Assembly (NCBI RefSeq): GCF_028596025.1 | Contig: NZ_CP117167.1 | Coordinates: forward strand, 5,952,001-6,016,000 | Length of the DNA stretch: 64,000 bases | Direction of reading: 5' to 3' | Origin: Mucilaginibacter jinjuensis | GTDB taxonomy: Bacteria; Bacteroidota; Bacteroidia; Sphingobacteriales; Sphingobacteriaceae | In this document: positions 56,906-64,000 of the stretch, piece by piece | Position numbering within the stretch: position 1 is the first letter of the stretch | Layout of the letters: each line of letters starts with the position of its first letter | Position numbers and translations under genes: made by a program | The notes under the pieces: generated by a model | The model's input: only the letters and a program-made list of their open reading frames with translations | Told to the model about the DNA's origin: nothing | Databases searched by the model: none

Positions 56906-58459
56906 ATGATAAGTGTTGGACAAAGCACGTTGCCCTTAAATGATTTTGCAGAAGTTATTTTCAATAACCAGCAGGTTGAGCTGGATAAAACGGCTTTAGA
57001 TAATGTTACCACTAACTATAATTTTCTTACCAAGTTCTCGTCAAACAAGCTGATTTACGGTATCAATACCGGTTTTGGCCCAATGGCGCAGTACAAAATA
57101 AGCGACGATAGCCTTTTACAACTTCAATATAACTTAATCCGCAGCCACTCATCTGGCAGCGGCAATTTGCTGCCTGCCCATTTGGTGAAAGCCCTGATGG
57201 TGGCACGATTGAATAGCTTTATGCAAGCCCGCTCTGGCGTGCACCCGGATGTGGTTCATTTGCTGGCTGATCTCATCAACAAAAACATCGCACCTTGTAT
57301 TTTTGAACATGGTGGTGTTGGTGCAAGCGGCGATTTAGTGCAATTAGCTCACTTAGGCTTGGTGCTGATTGGCGAAGGCGAAGTAATTTTTGAAGGCGAA
57401 GTTAGGCCAACTGCAGAGGTATTTGCAGAGCAGGGTGTTAAAGCCTTAACTATTCACGGCCGTGAAGGCTTGGCCATTATTAACGGTACTTCGGCTATGA
57501 CGGGTATCGGAATGACTAACGTGATCCGCGCACAAAAGCTGCTGGATTGGTCGGTTATGCTGTCATCAATGGTGAACGAAATTGTAGAAGCTTATGACGA
57601 TCACTTCAGTTATGAACTGAATATTGTTAAACGCCACCGCGGCCAGAACGAGATCGGCACGCAAATGCGGGAGATACTAAAAGACAGCAAACTGATCCGC
57701 GACCGTTCGGAACATTTATATAACCCTGATAATTTAGATCAGGAAGTATTTGAGGATAAGGTACAGGAGTATTATTCGCTTCGCTGTGTAACCCAAATCC
57801 TGGGTCCGATTTATGATACCATCCAGTATGCGGGTGATGTTTTAGAAAACGAGCTGAACTCGGTAAACGACAACCCGGTGATCGACCACGAGAACAATAA
57901 TGTTTTCCACGGTGGTAACTTCCATGGCGATTATGTATCGCTGGAAATGGATAAGCTGAAGATTGCCATCACCAAGCTTTCCATGTTGTCAGAAAGACAA
58001 TTGAATTACCTGCTGAACCAAAAGCTGAACCAAAAATTTCCGCCGTTTGTAAACCTGGGTGTATTGGGCTTAAACTTTGGTATGCAAGGTGTGCAGTTTA
58101 CGGCAGTATCAACTGTGGCTGAGAACCAAACGCTATCGTTTCCGATGTATGTACACAGCATCCCAAATAATAACGACAACCAGGATATGGTGAGCATGGG
58201 TTGCAATGCAGCTTTGATGACCAAGAAAGTGATCGATAACTCGTTCGAAGTATTAACCATTCAATTGATGACCATCATTCAGGCGATTGAGTATATGGGT
58301 TGTCAGGATAGGTTATCGTCTGCATCTGCCTCGGTTTATAGCCAGGTGCGCGAGATATTCCCGGCGTTTGTGGAAGATGTGCCGCAATACAAAACGCAGA
58401 AAAAGATCAGGGAGTTTTTAGAAACGGCAGGTTCATTTATCCCTGCACAGGCAAACTAA
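56906..58459 (+). CDS. Aromatic amino acid ammonia-lyase (HAL/TAL family)
   Basis: A 517-residue MIO-cofactor lyase. The Ala-Ser-Gly triad that forms the MIO group lies in GGVGASGDLVQLAHLG; also present are GINTGFGPMAQ, NGTSAMTGIGMTN, NSVNDNPVIDHENN and MQARSGVHPDVV. In flexirubin clusters this enzyme makes 4-coumarate (from Tyr) as the starter unit, and context favours that. The Ser-His pair in IRSHSSGSGN is, however, at the position where HutH also has Ser-His, so histidine activity cannot be excluded. ATG at 56906 chosen over TTG at 56900. Confidence 0.9.
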   Translation: MISVGQSTLPLNDFAEVIFNNQQVELDKTALDNVTTNYNFLTKFSSNKLIYGINTGFGPMAQYKISDDSLLQLQYNLIRSHSSGSGNLLPAHLVKALMVARLNSFMQARSGVHPDVVHLLADLINKNIAPCIFEHGGVGASGDLVQLAHLGLVLIGEGEVIFEGEVRPTAEVFAEQGVKALTIHGREGLAIINGTSAMTGIGMTNVIRAQKLLDWSVMLSSMVNEIVEAYDDHFSYELNIVKRHRGQNEIGTQMREILKDSKLIRDRSEHLYNPDNLDQEVFEDKVQEYYSLRCVTQILGPIYDTIQYAGDVLENELNSVNDNPVIDHENNNVFHGGNFHGDYVSLEMDKLKIAITKLSMLSERQLNYLLNQKLNQKFPPFVNLGVLGLNFGMQGVQFTAVSTVAENQTLSFPMYVHSIPNNNDNQDMVSMGCNAALMTKKVIDNSFEVLTIQLMTIIQAIEYMGCQDRLSSASASVYSQVREIFPAFVEDVPQYKTQKKIREFLETAGSFIPAQAN

Positions 58460-58463
58460 ATAT

Positions 58464-59192
58464 ATGAAGTGCGCACTAATTACCGGCGGATCTCGTGGCA
58501 TTGGCAGGGCAATTTGCCTTAAAATGGCCGCGCTGGGTTATTATGTACTCATTAATTATAAAAGCAATACGGCCGAGGCTGAAGAAACACTTCGGCTGAT
58601 TAAAGATAATAACGGTGATGGCGAACTGCTGCCTTTTGATGTATCTGCCAAAGAGCAGGTGCAGCAGGTTTTAGGGCTTTGGATCGAAGCCAACGAAGCC
58701 AAACCCATCGAAGTGCTGGTAAACAACGCAGGCATTCGCGACGATAGCCTGTTGGCCTGGATGACCGACGAGCAGTGGGACAACGTAATAAGCACTAATC
58801 TCGACAGTTTTTTTTACACCACCCGTTTAGTGCTAAACAGCATGATGATGAACCGTTTCGGTCGCATCATCAATGTGGTCTCGTTGTCTGGCATTAAGGG
58901 CTTACCGGGCCAAACCAATTATTCGGCCGCTAAAGCTGGGCTAATTGGTGCTACCAAAGCACTCGCGCAGGAGGTTGGCCGTCAAGGCATTACCGTAAAC
59001 GCACTGGCACCCGGCTTTATTAAAACCGATATGACAGAAGGTTTGGACGAAAAAGAACTCCGCAACCAAATCCCGGTTCGTCGTTTTGGTTTGCCGGAAG
59101 AAGTAGCGCATGCAGCGGCTTTCCTTGCTTCGGCAGAATCGGGTTATATCACCGGTCAGGTTTTATCTATTAACGGTGGTTTATATTCTTAA
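58464..59192 (+). CDS. 3-oxoacyl-ACP reductase (FabG type SDR)
   Basis: A 242-residue ketoreductase with GGSRGIGRAIC cofactor loop, NNAGIRDD, catalytic Ser/Tyr/Lys in VVSLSGIKG and NYSAAKAGLIG, and C-terminal YITGQVLSINGGLYS. Starts 4 bp after the ammonia-lyase stop, so it is in the same operon. Predicted to reduce the beta-keto group during chain extension of the aryl polyene. Confidence 0.93.
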   Translation: MKCALITGGSRGIGRAICLKMAALGYYVLINYKSNTAEAEETLRLIKDNNGDGELLPFDVSAKEQVQQVLGLWIEANEAKPIEVLVNNAGIRDDSLLAWMTDEQWDNVISTNLDSFFYTTRLVLNSMMMNRFGRIINVVSLSGIKGLPGQTNYSAAKAGLIGATKALAQEVGRQGITVNALAPGFIKTDMTEGLDEKELRNQIPVRRFGLPEEVAHAAAFLASAESGYITGQVLSINGGLYS

Positions 59193-59197
59193 TTAGT

Positions 59198-59620
59198 ATG
59201 CTACCGCAATCTGCAATTCCACTCATCCCGCAAAAGGCGCCATTTGTAATGGTTGATGAGTTGTTGCATGCCGATGAAACTACGGCAAAGTGCAGCTTTA
59301 TCATTCGAAAAGATAACCCATTAGTGGATCAAGGCATTTTTCAGGAAGGCGGCCTGCTCGAAAACATAGCCCAAACCGCAGCTGCACAAGCAGGCTATAA
59401 AGCACAAGCCGAAAACAAACCGGTTGCTGCCGGGTTTATCGGTTCAGTAAGAGATTTCGAAGTTTTCGCACTGCCAAAAACTGGTGATGAACTTATAACT
59501 GAGATTACGGTAGAAGATCAGGTTTTCGATGTAACGGTAATATCGGGTAAAGTTTGGCACAGCGCTAAACTACTGGCCAGCTGCGAAATGAAAATATTTA
59601 TACAGCAAAATAACGTGTGA
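59198..59620 (+). CDS. Aryl-polyene-type hotdog dehydratase (ApeP-like)
   Basis: A 140-residue hotdog-fold protein beginning LIPQKAPFVMVDELL, with NPLVDQGIFQEGGLLENIAQTAAA as the active helix. Instead of the FabZ His the segment has Phe-Gln-Glu-Gly-Gly-Leu, as in ApeP/ApeI-type dehydratases of aryl polyene clusters, where the mechanism differs. It follows fabG by 5 bp. Confidence 0.85.
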   Translation: MLPQSAIPLIPQKAPFVMVDELLHADETTAKCSFIIRKDNPLVDQGIFQEGGLLENIAQTAAAQAGYKAQAENKPVAAGFIGSVRDFEVFALPKTGDELITEITVEDQVFDVTVISGKVWHSAKLLASCEMKIFIQQNNV

Positions 59621-59627
59621 GCCGCCA

Positions 59628-60764
59628 ATGGGAACCAACAATAAAGATGTATTTATTATAGCAGATAACGTCTACTCCCCTATAGGCATTACTACGCAGC
59701 AAAATTTTGAGCAAGTAAAAAACGGCGTTTCGGGCGTTCAAAAACATGATCGACCTGATTTATCCGATGTTTCGATCTCTGCTTCTATCTTCAACAAAGA
59801 CCAGGTTTTTATTTCCGGTGAACATAATTACACCAAGTTTGAACAGTTGCTTATTGCCTCTGTCACAGATGCATTAAGCTATACCGATATTAAGATTGAT
59901 GATCCTAAAACGGGATTGATTATTTCATCAACCAAAGGCAACATTAGTCTGCTGGAAACTGAAGAAAATAACGAAACTTTACAAAAGCGCATCAGCCTGA
60001 ATACTTCGGCACAATTAATTGCCGGGCATTTTGGATTCGTTAATCAACCCATCATTATTTCCAATGCTTGTATTTCCGGCGTTATGGCGATTGTGACGGG
60101 TATGCGAATGATCCAATCAGGCCAATACAATCAGGTAGTAGTTACGGGTGCCGATGTTATTTCAAAATTTGTGGTGTCAGGATTTCAATCGTTCCAGGCC
60201 TTAAGCTCGGAAAGGTGTAAGCCTTTTGATAAAAACCGTACAGGCTTAAACTTAGGTGAAGGTGCAGCCACGGTAATTTTATCGGGCGATGAAAAATATA
60301 AAGGAAATATCAGGGTAACAGGCGGTGGCATTAGTAATGATGCTAACCATATCTCGGGCCCATCACGTACCGGGCAGGAACTGGGTGGTGCGATAATTAA
60401 AGCAATAAACAATGCCGGAGTCAAGGCAGAGGATATCGGTTTAGTCTCAGCACACGGCACAGCAACTCCATACAATGATGAAATGGAAGCCAAGGCCATA
60501 ACACTCGCCGGCTTGCAGAACGCCCCCGTAAACGGCTTAAAAGCCTTTTACGGCCATACATTGGGTGCTGCAGGCTTGATTGAAACTGTACTGGCTAAAC
60601 AGTGTATGGAACAAAACACGCTTTTACCTACTTTAGGTTTTAAGGAAACGGGCACTGCACCATTAAACATAACCACCGCTGTAAACCACGTAGAAATTAA
60701 ACACGGTGTAAAAACAGCGTCGGGCTTTGGTGGTTGTAATGGGGCTTTGGTATTGAGTAAATAA
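59628..60764 (+). CDS. Beta-ketoacyl-ACP synthase of the aryl polyene cluster (KS 1)
   Basis: A 378-residue KAS I/II-fold enzyme. Catalytic Cys in ISNACISGVMAI, His in SAHGTATPYNDEMEA and His in FYGHTLGAAGLIE: the complete Cys-His-His triad. The C-terminus ASGFGGCNGALVLSK is standard. Starts 7 bp after the dehydratase. Confidence 0.92.
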   Translation: MGTNNKDVFIIADNVYSPIGITTQQNFEQVKNGVSGVQKHDRPDLSDVSISASIFNKDQVFISGEHNYTKFEQLLIASVTDALSYTDIKIDDPKTGLIISSTKGNISLLETEENNETLQKRISLNTSAQLIAGHFGFVNQPIIISNACISGVMAIVTGMRMIQSGQYNQVVVTGADVISKFVVSGFQSFQALSSERCKPFDKNRTGLNLGEGAATVILSGDEKYKGNIRVTGGGISNDANHISGPSRTGQELGGAIIKAINNAGVKAEDIGLVSAHGTATPYNDEMEAKAITLAGLQNAPVNGLKAFYGHTLGAAGLIETVLAKQCMEQNTLLPTLGFKETGTAPLNITTAVNHVEIKHGVKTASGFGGCNGALVLSK

Positions 60765-60779
60765 ATTAGCAGAAAGAGA

Positions 60780-61397
60780 TTGTCGGCACAGAAACAACAT
60801 ATTACAAGCAGCTGTATCATTAGCAACAATGCAGTGTACAAGAGCGGGGAGCCGGTGTTCAGAGCTCAGGGCTCAGACCCTGCTTCATTCTTGCTATCAG
60901 TTTATCAGCATTTCGAACTCAACTATCCAAAATTTTATAAAATGGATAATCTGAGTAAACTGGGCTGGCTGGCATCAGAAGTTTTGTTGAAGGACGGTTT
61001 CGACAAATCGAAGTATCAGCCCGAAGAAATCGGCATTGTTTTAACCAATGCCAACTCGAGCCTCGATGCAGATCTAAAATATTGGGATTCGGTACAGGAT
61101 ATGGCAAGCCCTTCGTTGTTTGTGTATACCTTGCCTAATATTGTAATTGGCGAGATATGTATCCGCAACGGTTTTAAAGGCGAAGATGCGCTTTACCTCA
61201 CCCCGCTATTTGATGCCGCATTTTTGCAGCAGCAGGTAAGTTATTTGTTGGATAACGACATTTTGAAAGCCTGCATTTGTGGCTGGGTAGATGTAGTTGG
61301 AGATGATTATAAATCGGCGTTATTTTTGGTAGAGAAGAGTGATAATGGGATTGAGTTTAGTGTTGAGGAGTTGAATAAGATATTTACGGCACAATAA
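60780..61397 (+). CDS. Half-length ketosynthase-like protein, no active-site Cys
   Basis: A 205-residue protein that resembles the N-terminal half of a ketosynthase: LSKLGWLASEVLLKDGF, EIGIVLTNANSSLDADLKYW and SPSLFVYTLPNIVIGEICIR. The last segment aligns with the Cys-containing active-site helix, but the nucleophile Cys is replaced (TLPNIVIGE). Start is TTG at 60780, preceded by AGAAAGAGA; the first ATG is too far inside. It lies 15 bp after KS 1. A regulatory or structural partner role is inferred. Confidence 0.75.
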   Translation: MSAQKQHITSSCIISNNAVYKSGEPVFRAQGSDPASFLLSVYQHFELNYPKFYKMDNLSKLGWLASEVLLKDGFDKSKYQPEEIGIVLTNANSSLDADLKYWDSVQDMASPSLFVYTLPNIVIGEICIRNGFKGEDALYLTPLFDAAFLQQQVSYLLDNDILKACICGWVDVVGDDYKSALFLVEKSDNGIEFSVEELNKIFTAQ

Positions 61398-61406
61398 TAT
61401 AATTTG

Positions 61407-61494
61407 TCATTGCGAGGAGGAACGACGTGGCAATCTCGTCGCAAGTATATTTGATCTGTACAGCTACGAGATTGCTTCGTTCCTCGCAATGACA
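61407..61494. repeat. MITE-like palindromic element, family B copy (complete)
   Basis: 88 bp bounded by GTCATTGCGAGGAGGAACGA and CGTTCCTCGCAATGAC, with GGCAATCTCGTCG/CTACGAGATTGC as inner arms. It lies inside the pigment operon, between two ketosynthase genes, 26 bp before the next ATG. Confidence 0.88.
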
Positions 61495-61520
61495 AAATGA
61501 AATAAAGGATAATAACAAAA

Positions 61521-62720
61521 ATGAGTTCACCGGTTTACGTTGCAGGCTTAGGCGTTATATCTGCCATTGGAAACAATGTGGCCGAGAACCTGGCTGCGCT
61601 TAAAAGCGGCAAGGCGGGCATGGCCGATATTACTTACCTTAAAACGAGACATGAGCATGAAATCCCTGCTGCCGAAGTAAAATTTAGCAATCAGGAGCTG
61701 GCTGAGAAAGCCGGGTTTGCAGCACATATCAGTCGCACAGCATTATTGAGCAGCATTGCAGCGAAAGAAGCACTGGACGATTCAGGGGTTAAAAACCTCG
61801 AAGGCCTGCGTATCGGCTTTATCTCAGCCAATACCGTTGGTGGTATGGATAAAAGCGAGCATTTTTACGAAGATTTTTTAAAAGACAACCAAACCGGCGA
61901 TTTACTCGATGTAGTAAACCACGGCTGTGGTAATATTACCGAACTGGTAGCCGATCAGCTGGGTATCAACAGTTATGTAACTACCATTAGCACAGCCTGC
62001 TCCTCATCGGCAAATGCGATATTTTTTGGGGCGAGATTGATTCGCGCCGGGATACTGGATGCAGTTGTAGCAGGAGGAACAGACGCTTTCACTAAGTTTA
62101 CATTGAATGGCTTTAACACGCTCATGATCCTTGATCGTGAGTTCTGCAAACCATTTGATGAAAACCGCGAAGGCCTTAACCTGGGCGAAGGCGCAGGATA
62201 CGTGGTTTTGGTATCAGATAAAGTAGCTCAACAACTCAATAAAGAATTTTACGGTAAATTAAGTGGTTATGATAACAGCAATGATGCCTATCACCAAACC
62301 GCAACCTCACCCGAAGGTGATGGCCCATACATGGCCATGCAGGGTGCATTGAAACGCGCAGGGTTACAGCCATCAGATATTGGCTACATTAACCTTCACG
62401 GCACCGGAACTCCCAATAACGACCAAAGTGAAGGCACAGCTGTAATGCGATTATTCAATGGCAATTATCCGCCCATGAGCTCAACCAAATCATTTACCGG
62501 GCATACACTTGGGGCAAGTGGTGGTATTGAGGCTGTGTTCTCCTTGCTGGCTTTAAAACACGGCTTGGTATTCCCTAACCTGCGTTTTGAGACCCAGATG
62601 AAAGAACTGCCATTTGCACCGCAGACAGAATTGCTGACTGACCAAGCCATCAATCACGTCCTGTCAAACTCTTTTGGCTTCGGCGGTAATTGTTCATCAT
62701 TAATATTTTCGAAAGCATGA
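61521..62720 (+). CDS. Beta-ketoacyl-ACP synthase of the aryl polyene cluster (KS 2)
   Basis: A 399-residue KAS II-like protein with all three catalytic residues: Cys in ISTACSSSANAIF, His in NLHGTGTPNNDQSEG and His in SFTGHTLGASGGIEA. It differs from KS 1 and so supplies a second active ketosynthase. Overlaps the next gene by 4 bp (ATGA), the tight coupling seen for KS/chain-length-factor pairs. Confidence 0.92.
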   Translation: MSSPVYVAGLGVISAIGNNVAENLAALKSGKAGMADITYLKTRHEHEIPAAEVKFSNQELAEKAGFAAHISRTALLSSIAAKEALDDSGVKNLEGLRIGFISANTVGGMDKSEHFYEDFLKDNQTGDLLDVVNHGCGNITELVADQLGINSYVTTISTACSSSANAIFFGARLIRAGILDAVVAGGTDAFTKFTLNGFNTLMILDREFCKPFDENREGLNLGEGAGYVVLVSDKVAQQLNKEFYGKLSGYDNSNDAYHQTATSPEGDGPYMAMQGALKRAGLQPSDIGYINLHGTGTPNNDQSEGTAVMRLFNGNYPPMSSTKSFTGHTLGASGGIEAVFSLLALKHGLVFPNLRFETQMKELPFAPQTELLTDQAINHVLSNSFGFGGNCSSLIFSKA

Positions 62721-63757
62721 TGATGAAATTATATATCAGATCGGCATCAGCAATATCGCCTCAGCAAACTTTTGGCGATGTGCCGTTTTTAGCAGAAACA
62801 ATTGTTTACGATACGCCGCGCTTGGCAGCTATTGAGCCGGACTATAAACCCTTCCTCGATCCCAAGTTAAGCCGACGTATGAGCCGGGTTATCAAGATGG
62901 GCGTAGCTGCGGCAAAGGATTCCCTGCAACAGGCTAATGTAACCATGCCCGATGCTATTATCACCGGTACGGCCTACGGTTGCGTAGAAGATACCACCAT
63001 TTTCCTCACCCGCATTATTGAGCAGGAAGAGGAGATGCTGCCACCTACGGCTTTCATTCAATCTACCCATAACACCGTAGCTGCGCAAATTGCATTGATG
63101 CTGCAATGCCATGCTTATAACAATACGTTTGTACATAAAAGTTTTTCGTTCGAAAGCGCTTTAATGGATGCCGCGATGTTGTTTGCAGAAAACGAGGCAT
63201 CAACCATTCTGGTAGGCGGCATTGATGAAATTACCGATGCCAATTATGCCATTTTTGGCCGCTTCGATACCTACAAAAAAGGCGACTTTACTAACACAGA
63301 TTTATTTTCTGTTGACTCACCGGGTACTATTGCAGGTGAAGGTGCTGCATTCTTTGTGTTATCGAATGAAGCCTCTGCGGGCGATATTGCTTGTCTCGAT
63401 GCATTTCAAACCTTTTACAAGCCTGTTGATATTGAAAAGGATGTTACCAGCTTCTTAGCTGCGAACGCTGTTTCATTAGCCGACATCGATCTTATTATTT
63501 CGGGCAAAAACGGAGATGTGGAAACAGACCCTCCGCTCGATCAGTTGGAAAACAGCTTATTCCAAAACAATCAAATCGCGCATTATAAACACTTATGCGG
63601 CGAGTACCCAACGGCTTCCTCTTTTGCTTTATGGATGGCTGCAAATGTGGTAAAAAATGGTACGCTGCCCGATAGTCCGGTCGTTATTAAAAAGGTGTTG
63701 ATCTGTACCCATTATCAGAATAAATACTGGTCGCTAATGCTGGTTTCGGCATGTTAA
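62717..63757 (+). CDS. Chain-length-factor-like ketosynthase homologue
   Basis: A 346-residue KS-fold protein without a nucleophile: at the Cys position the sequence is NTFVHKSFSFESALMDAAML. The usual His motifs are also missing. Gly-rich IAGEGAAFFVLS and the N-terminal RRMSRVIKMGVAAAKDSL are kept. It overlaps KS 2 by 4 bp, as a CLF does in aromatic PKS and APE clusters, and probably forms a heterodimer that sets chain length. ATG at 62717 used; further ATGs follow at once. Confidence 0.85.
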   Translation: MMMKLYIRSASAISPQQTFGDVPFLAETIVYDTPRLAAIEPDYKPFLDPKLSRRMSRVIKMGVAAAKDSLQQANVTMPDAIITGTAYGCVEDTTIFLTRIIEQEEEMLPPTAFIQSTHNTVAAQIALMLQCHAYNNTFVHKSFSFESALMDAAMLFAENEASTILVGGIDEITDANYAIFGRFDTYKKGDFTNTDLFSVDSPGTIAGEGAAFFVLSNEASAGDIACLDAFQTFYKPVDIEKDVTSFLAANAVSLADIDLIISGKNGDVETDPPLDQLENSLFQNNQIAHYKHLCGEYPTASSFALWMAANVVKNGTLPDSPVVIKKVLICTHYQNKYWSLMLVSAC

Positions 63758-64000
63758 GGGGCGATTTATATACGTTAGAGGATTTTGCATGTGGTGATGG
63801 CTCTGCAACTGCTACCCTATTACTCAATTCTACTCATCCTATATTTAAAGGGCATTATCCGGGGCAACCAGTGTTACCAGGGGCATGTATTTTGCAGATT
63901 GTGAAAGAAGTTTTATCATCTGTCATTGAAAGCGAGGTTCTGCTTGTCATTGCAAATAACTTGAAGTTTCTTTTAATGATAGACCCTGGCTTAATGCCAG
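63751..64000 (+). CDS. Hotdog dehydratase-like protein (partial, runs off the window)
   Basis: The frame opens with ATG at 63751, overlapping the CLF-like gene by 7 bp, and stays open to the window edge (83 codons). It contains HPIFKGHYPGQPVLPGACIL, the FabZ/FabA active-site segment with His and the PG pair. Likely a second 3-hydroxyacyl-ACP dehydratase of the aryl polyene cluster. The C-terminus is outside the window. Confidence 0.8.
   Translation, partial: MLRGDLYTLEDFACGDGSATATLLLNSTHPIFKGHYPGQPVLPGACILQIVKEVLSSVIESEVLLVIANNLKFLLMIDPGLMP

Noticed and set aside
1..64000. tRNA or rRNA genes
   Set aside because: No cloverleaf with a TTC-loop and acceptor pairing, and no rRNA-like sequence, was noticed on reading; a tRNAscan run would be decisive.
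1..64000. Genomic island, prophage or anti-phage defence system
   Set aside because: No integrase, transposase, phage structural gene, toxin pair or defence nuclease was found; gene content is mostly core metabolism plus one pigment cluster.

Overview
The window looks like chromosomal DNA of a member of the Bacteroidota, most likely the family Sphingobacteriaceae (Mucilaginibacter/Pedobacter type). The reasons are: a GldD lipoprotein; a flexirubin-type aryl-polyene gene cluster; many promoters with the Bacteroidota -7 box TAnnTTTG and little Shine-Dalgarno sequence; a rpmF-plsX-fabH operon; and intergenic spaces filled with short palindromic repeats. The genus is an inference. No tRNA, rRNA, CRISPR array, transposase, integrase or phage gene was seen.

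Layout. 0-2.7 kb: minus-strand operon DUF177-rpmF-plsX-fabH. 3.3-5.4 kb: DUF6249 membrane protein divergent from an ECF sigma/anti-sigma pair; both sides carry the same ECF-like promoter pattern (TGTAACCT-N16-GTC). 5.5-5.7 kb: a candidate small RNA. 5.9-9.1 kb: secreted S8 protease and ALDH7-type dehydrogenase. 9.4-17.6 kb: plus-strand housekeeping genes (TPR protein, phosphosulfolactate synthase, aroE, gldD, MBL hydrolase, LolC/E-like permease, lipoprotein, rbfA, M23 peptidase, TonB-C protein). 17.7-20.3 kb: DUF1800-DUF1501 pair. 20.5-25.8 kb: aat, His-rich secreted protein, CtpA-like S41 protease, murQ, a hypothetical protein and a Bax inhibitor-1 family protein.

26.3-31.7 kb is a methionine/folate block: SAM-I riboswitch, metH, a four-helix-bundle protein and metF. 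32.5-37.9 kb is the threonine operon thrA-thrB-DUF4180-thrC on the minus strand. It is preceded by what reads as a complete attenuator: a 22-codon Thr/Ile-rich leader peptide, an antiterminator segment and a terminator. 38-40 kb: rsgA, dtd and a MazG-type protein. 40.3-43.9 kb: a compact five-gene fatty-acid-synthase-like operon (enoyl reductase, dehydratase, ketosynthase, ACP, phosphopantetheinyl transferase). 44-56 kb: KTSC protein, rarA, an alginate-lyase-family lipoprotein flanked by two LacI-type palindromes, AlkA-like glycosylase, Tsp-like protease, outer-membrane barrel protein, DinB protein, a DNA exonuclease-ligase pair and a DUF1835 protein.

56.9-64 kb is the start of a flexirubin/aryl-polyene cluster: aromatic amino acid ammonia-lyase, ketoreductase, dehydratase, ketosynthase, half-length KS-like protein, ketosynthase, KS-like protein without the active-site Cys, and a dehydratase cut by the window edge.

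At least seven families of short palindromic repeats lie between genes. Several copies form terminators, three lie directly before start codons, one encodes the C-terminal tail of a nuclease, and one A/T-rich palindrome lies in frame inside the phosphopantetheinyl transferase gene. The strongest regulatory observations are the thr attenuator, the twin ECF promoters, the riboswitch-plus-hairpin leader of metH and the candidate sRNA.
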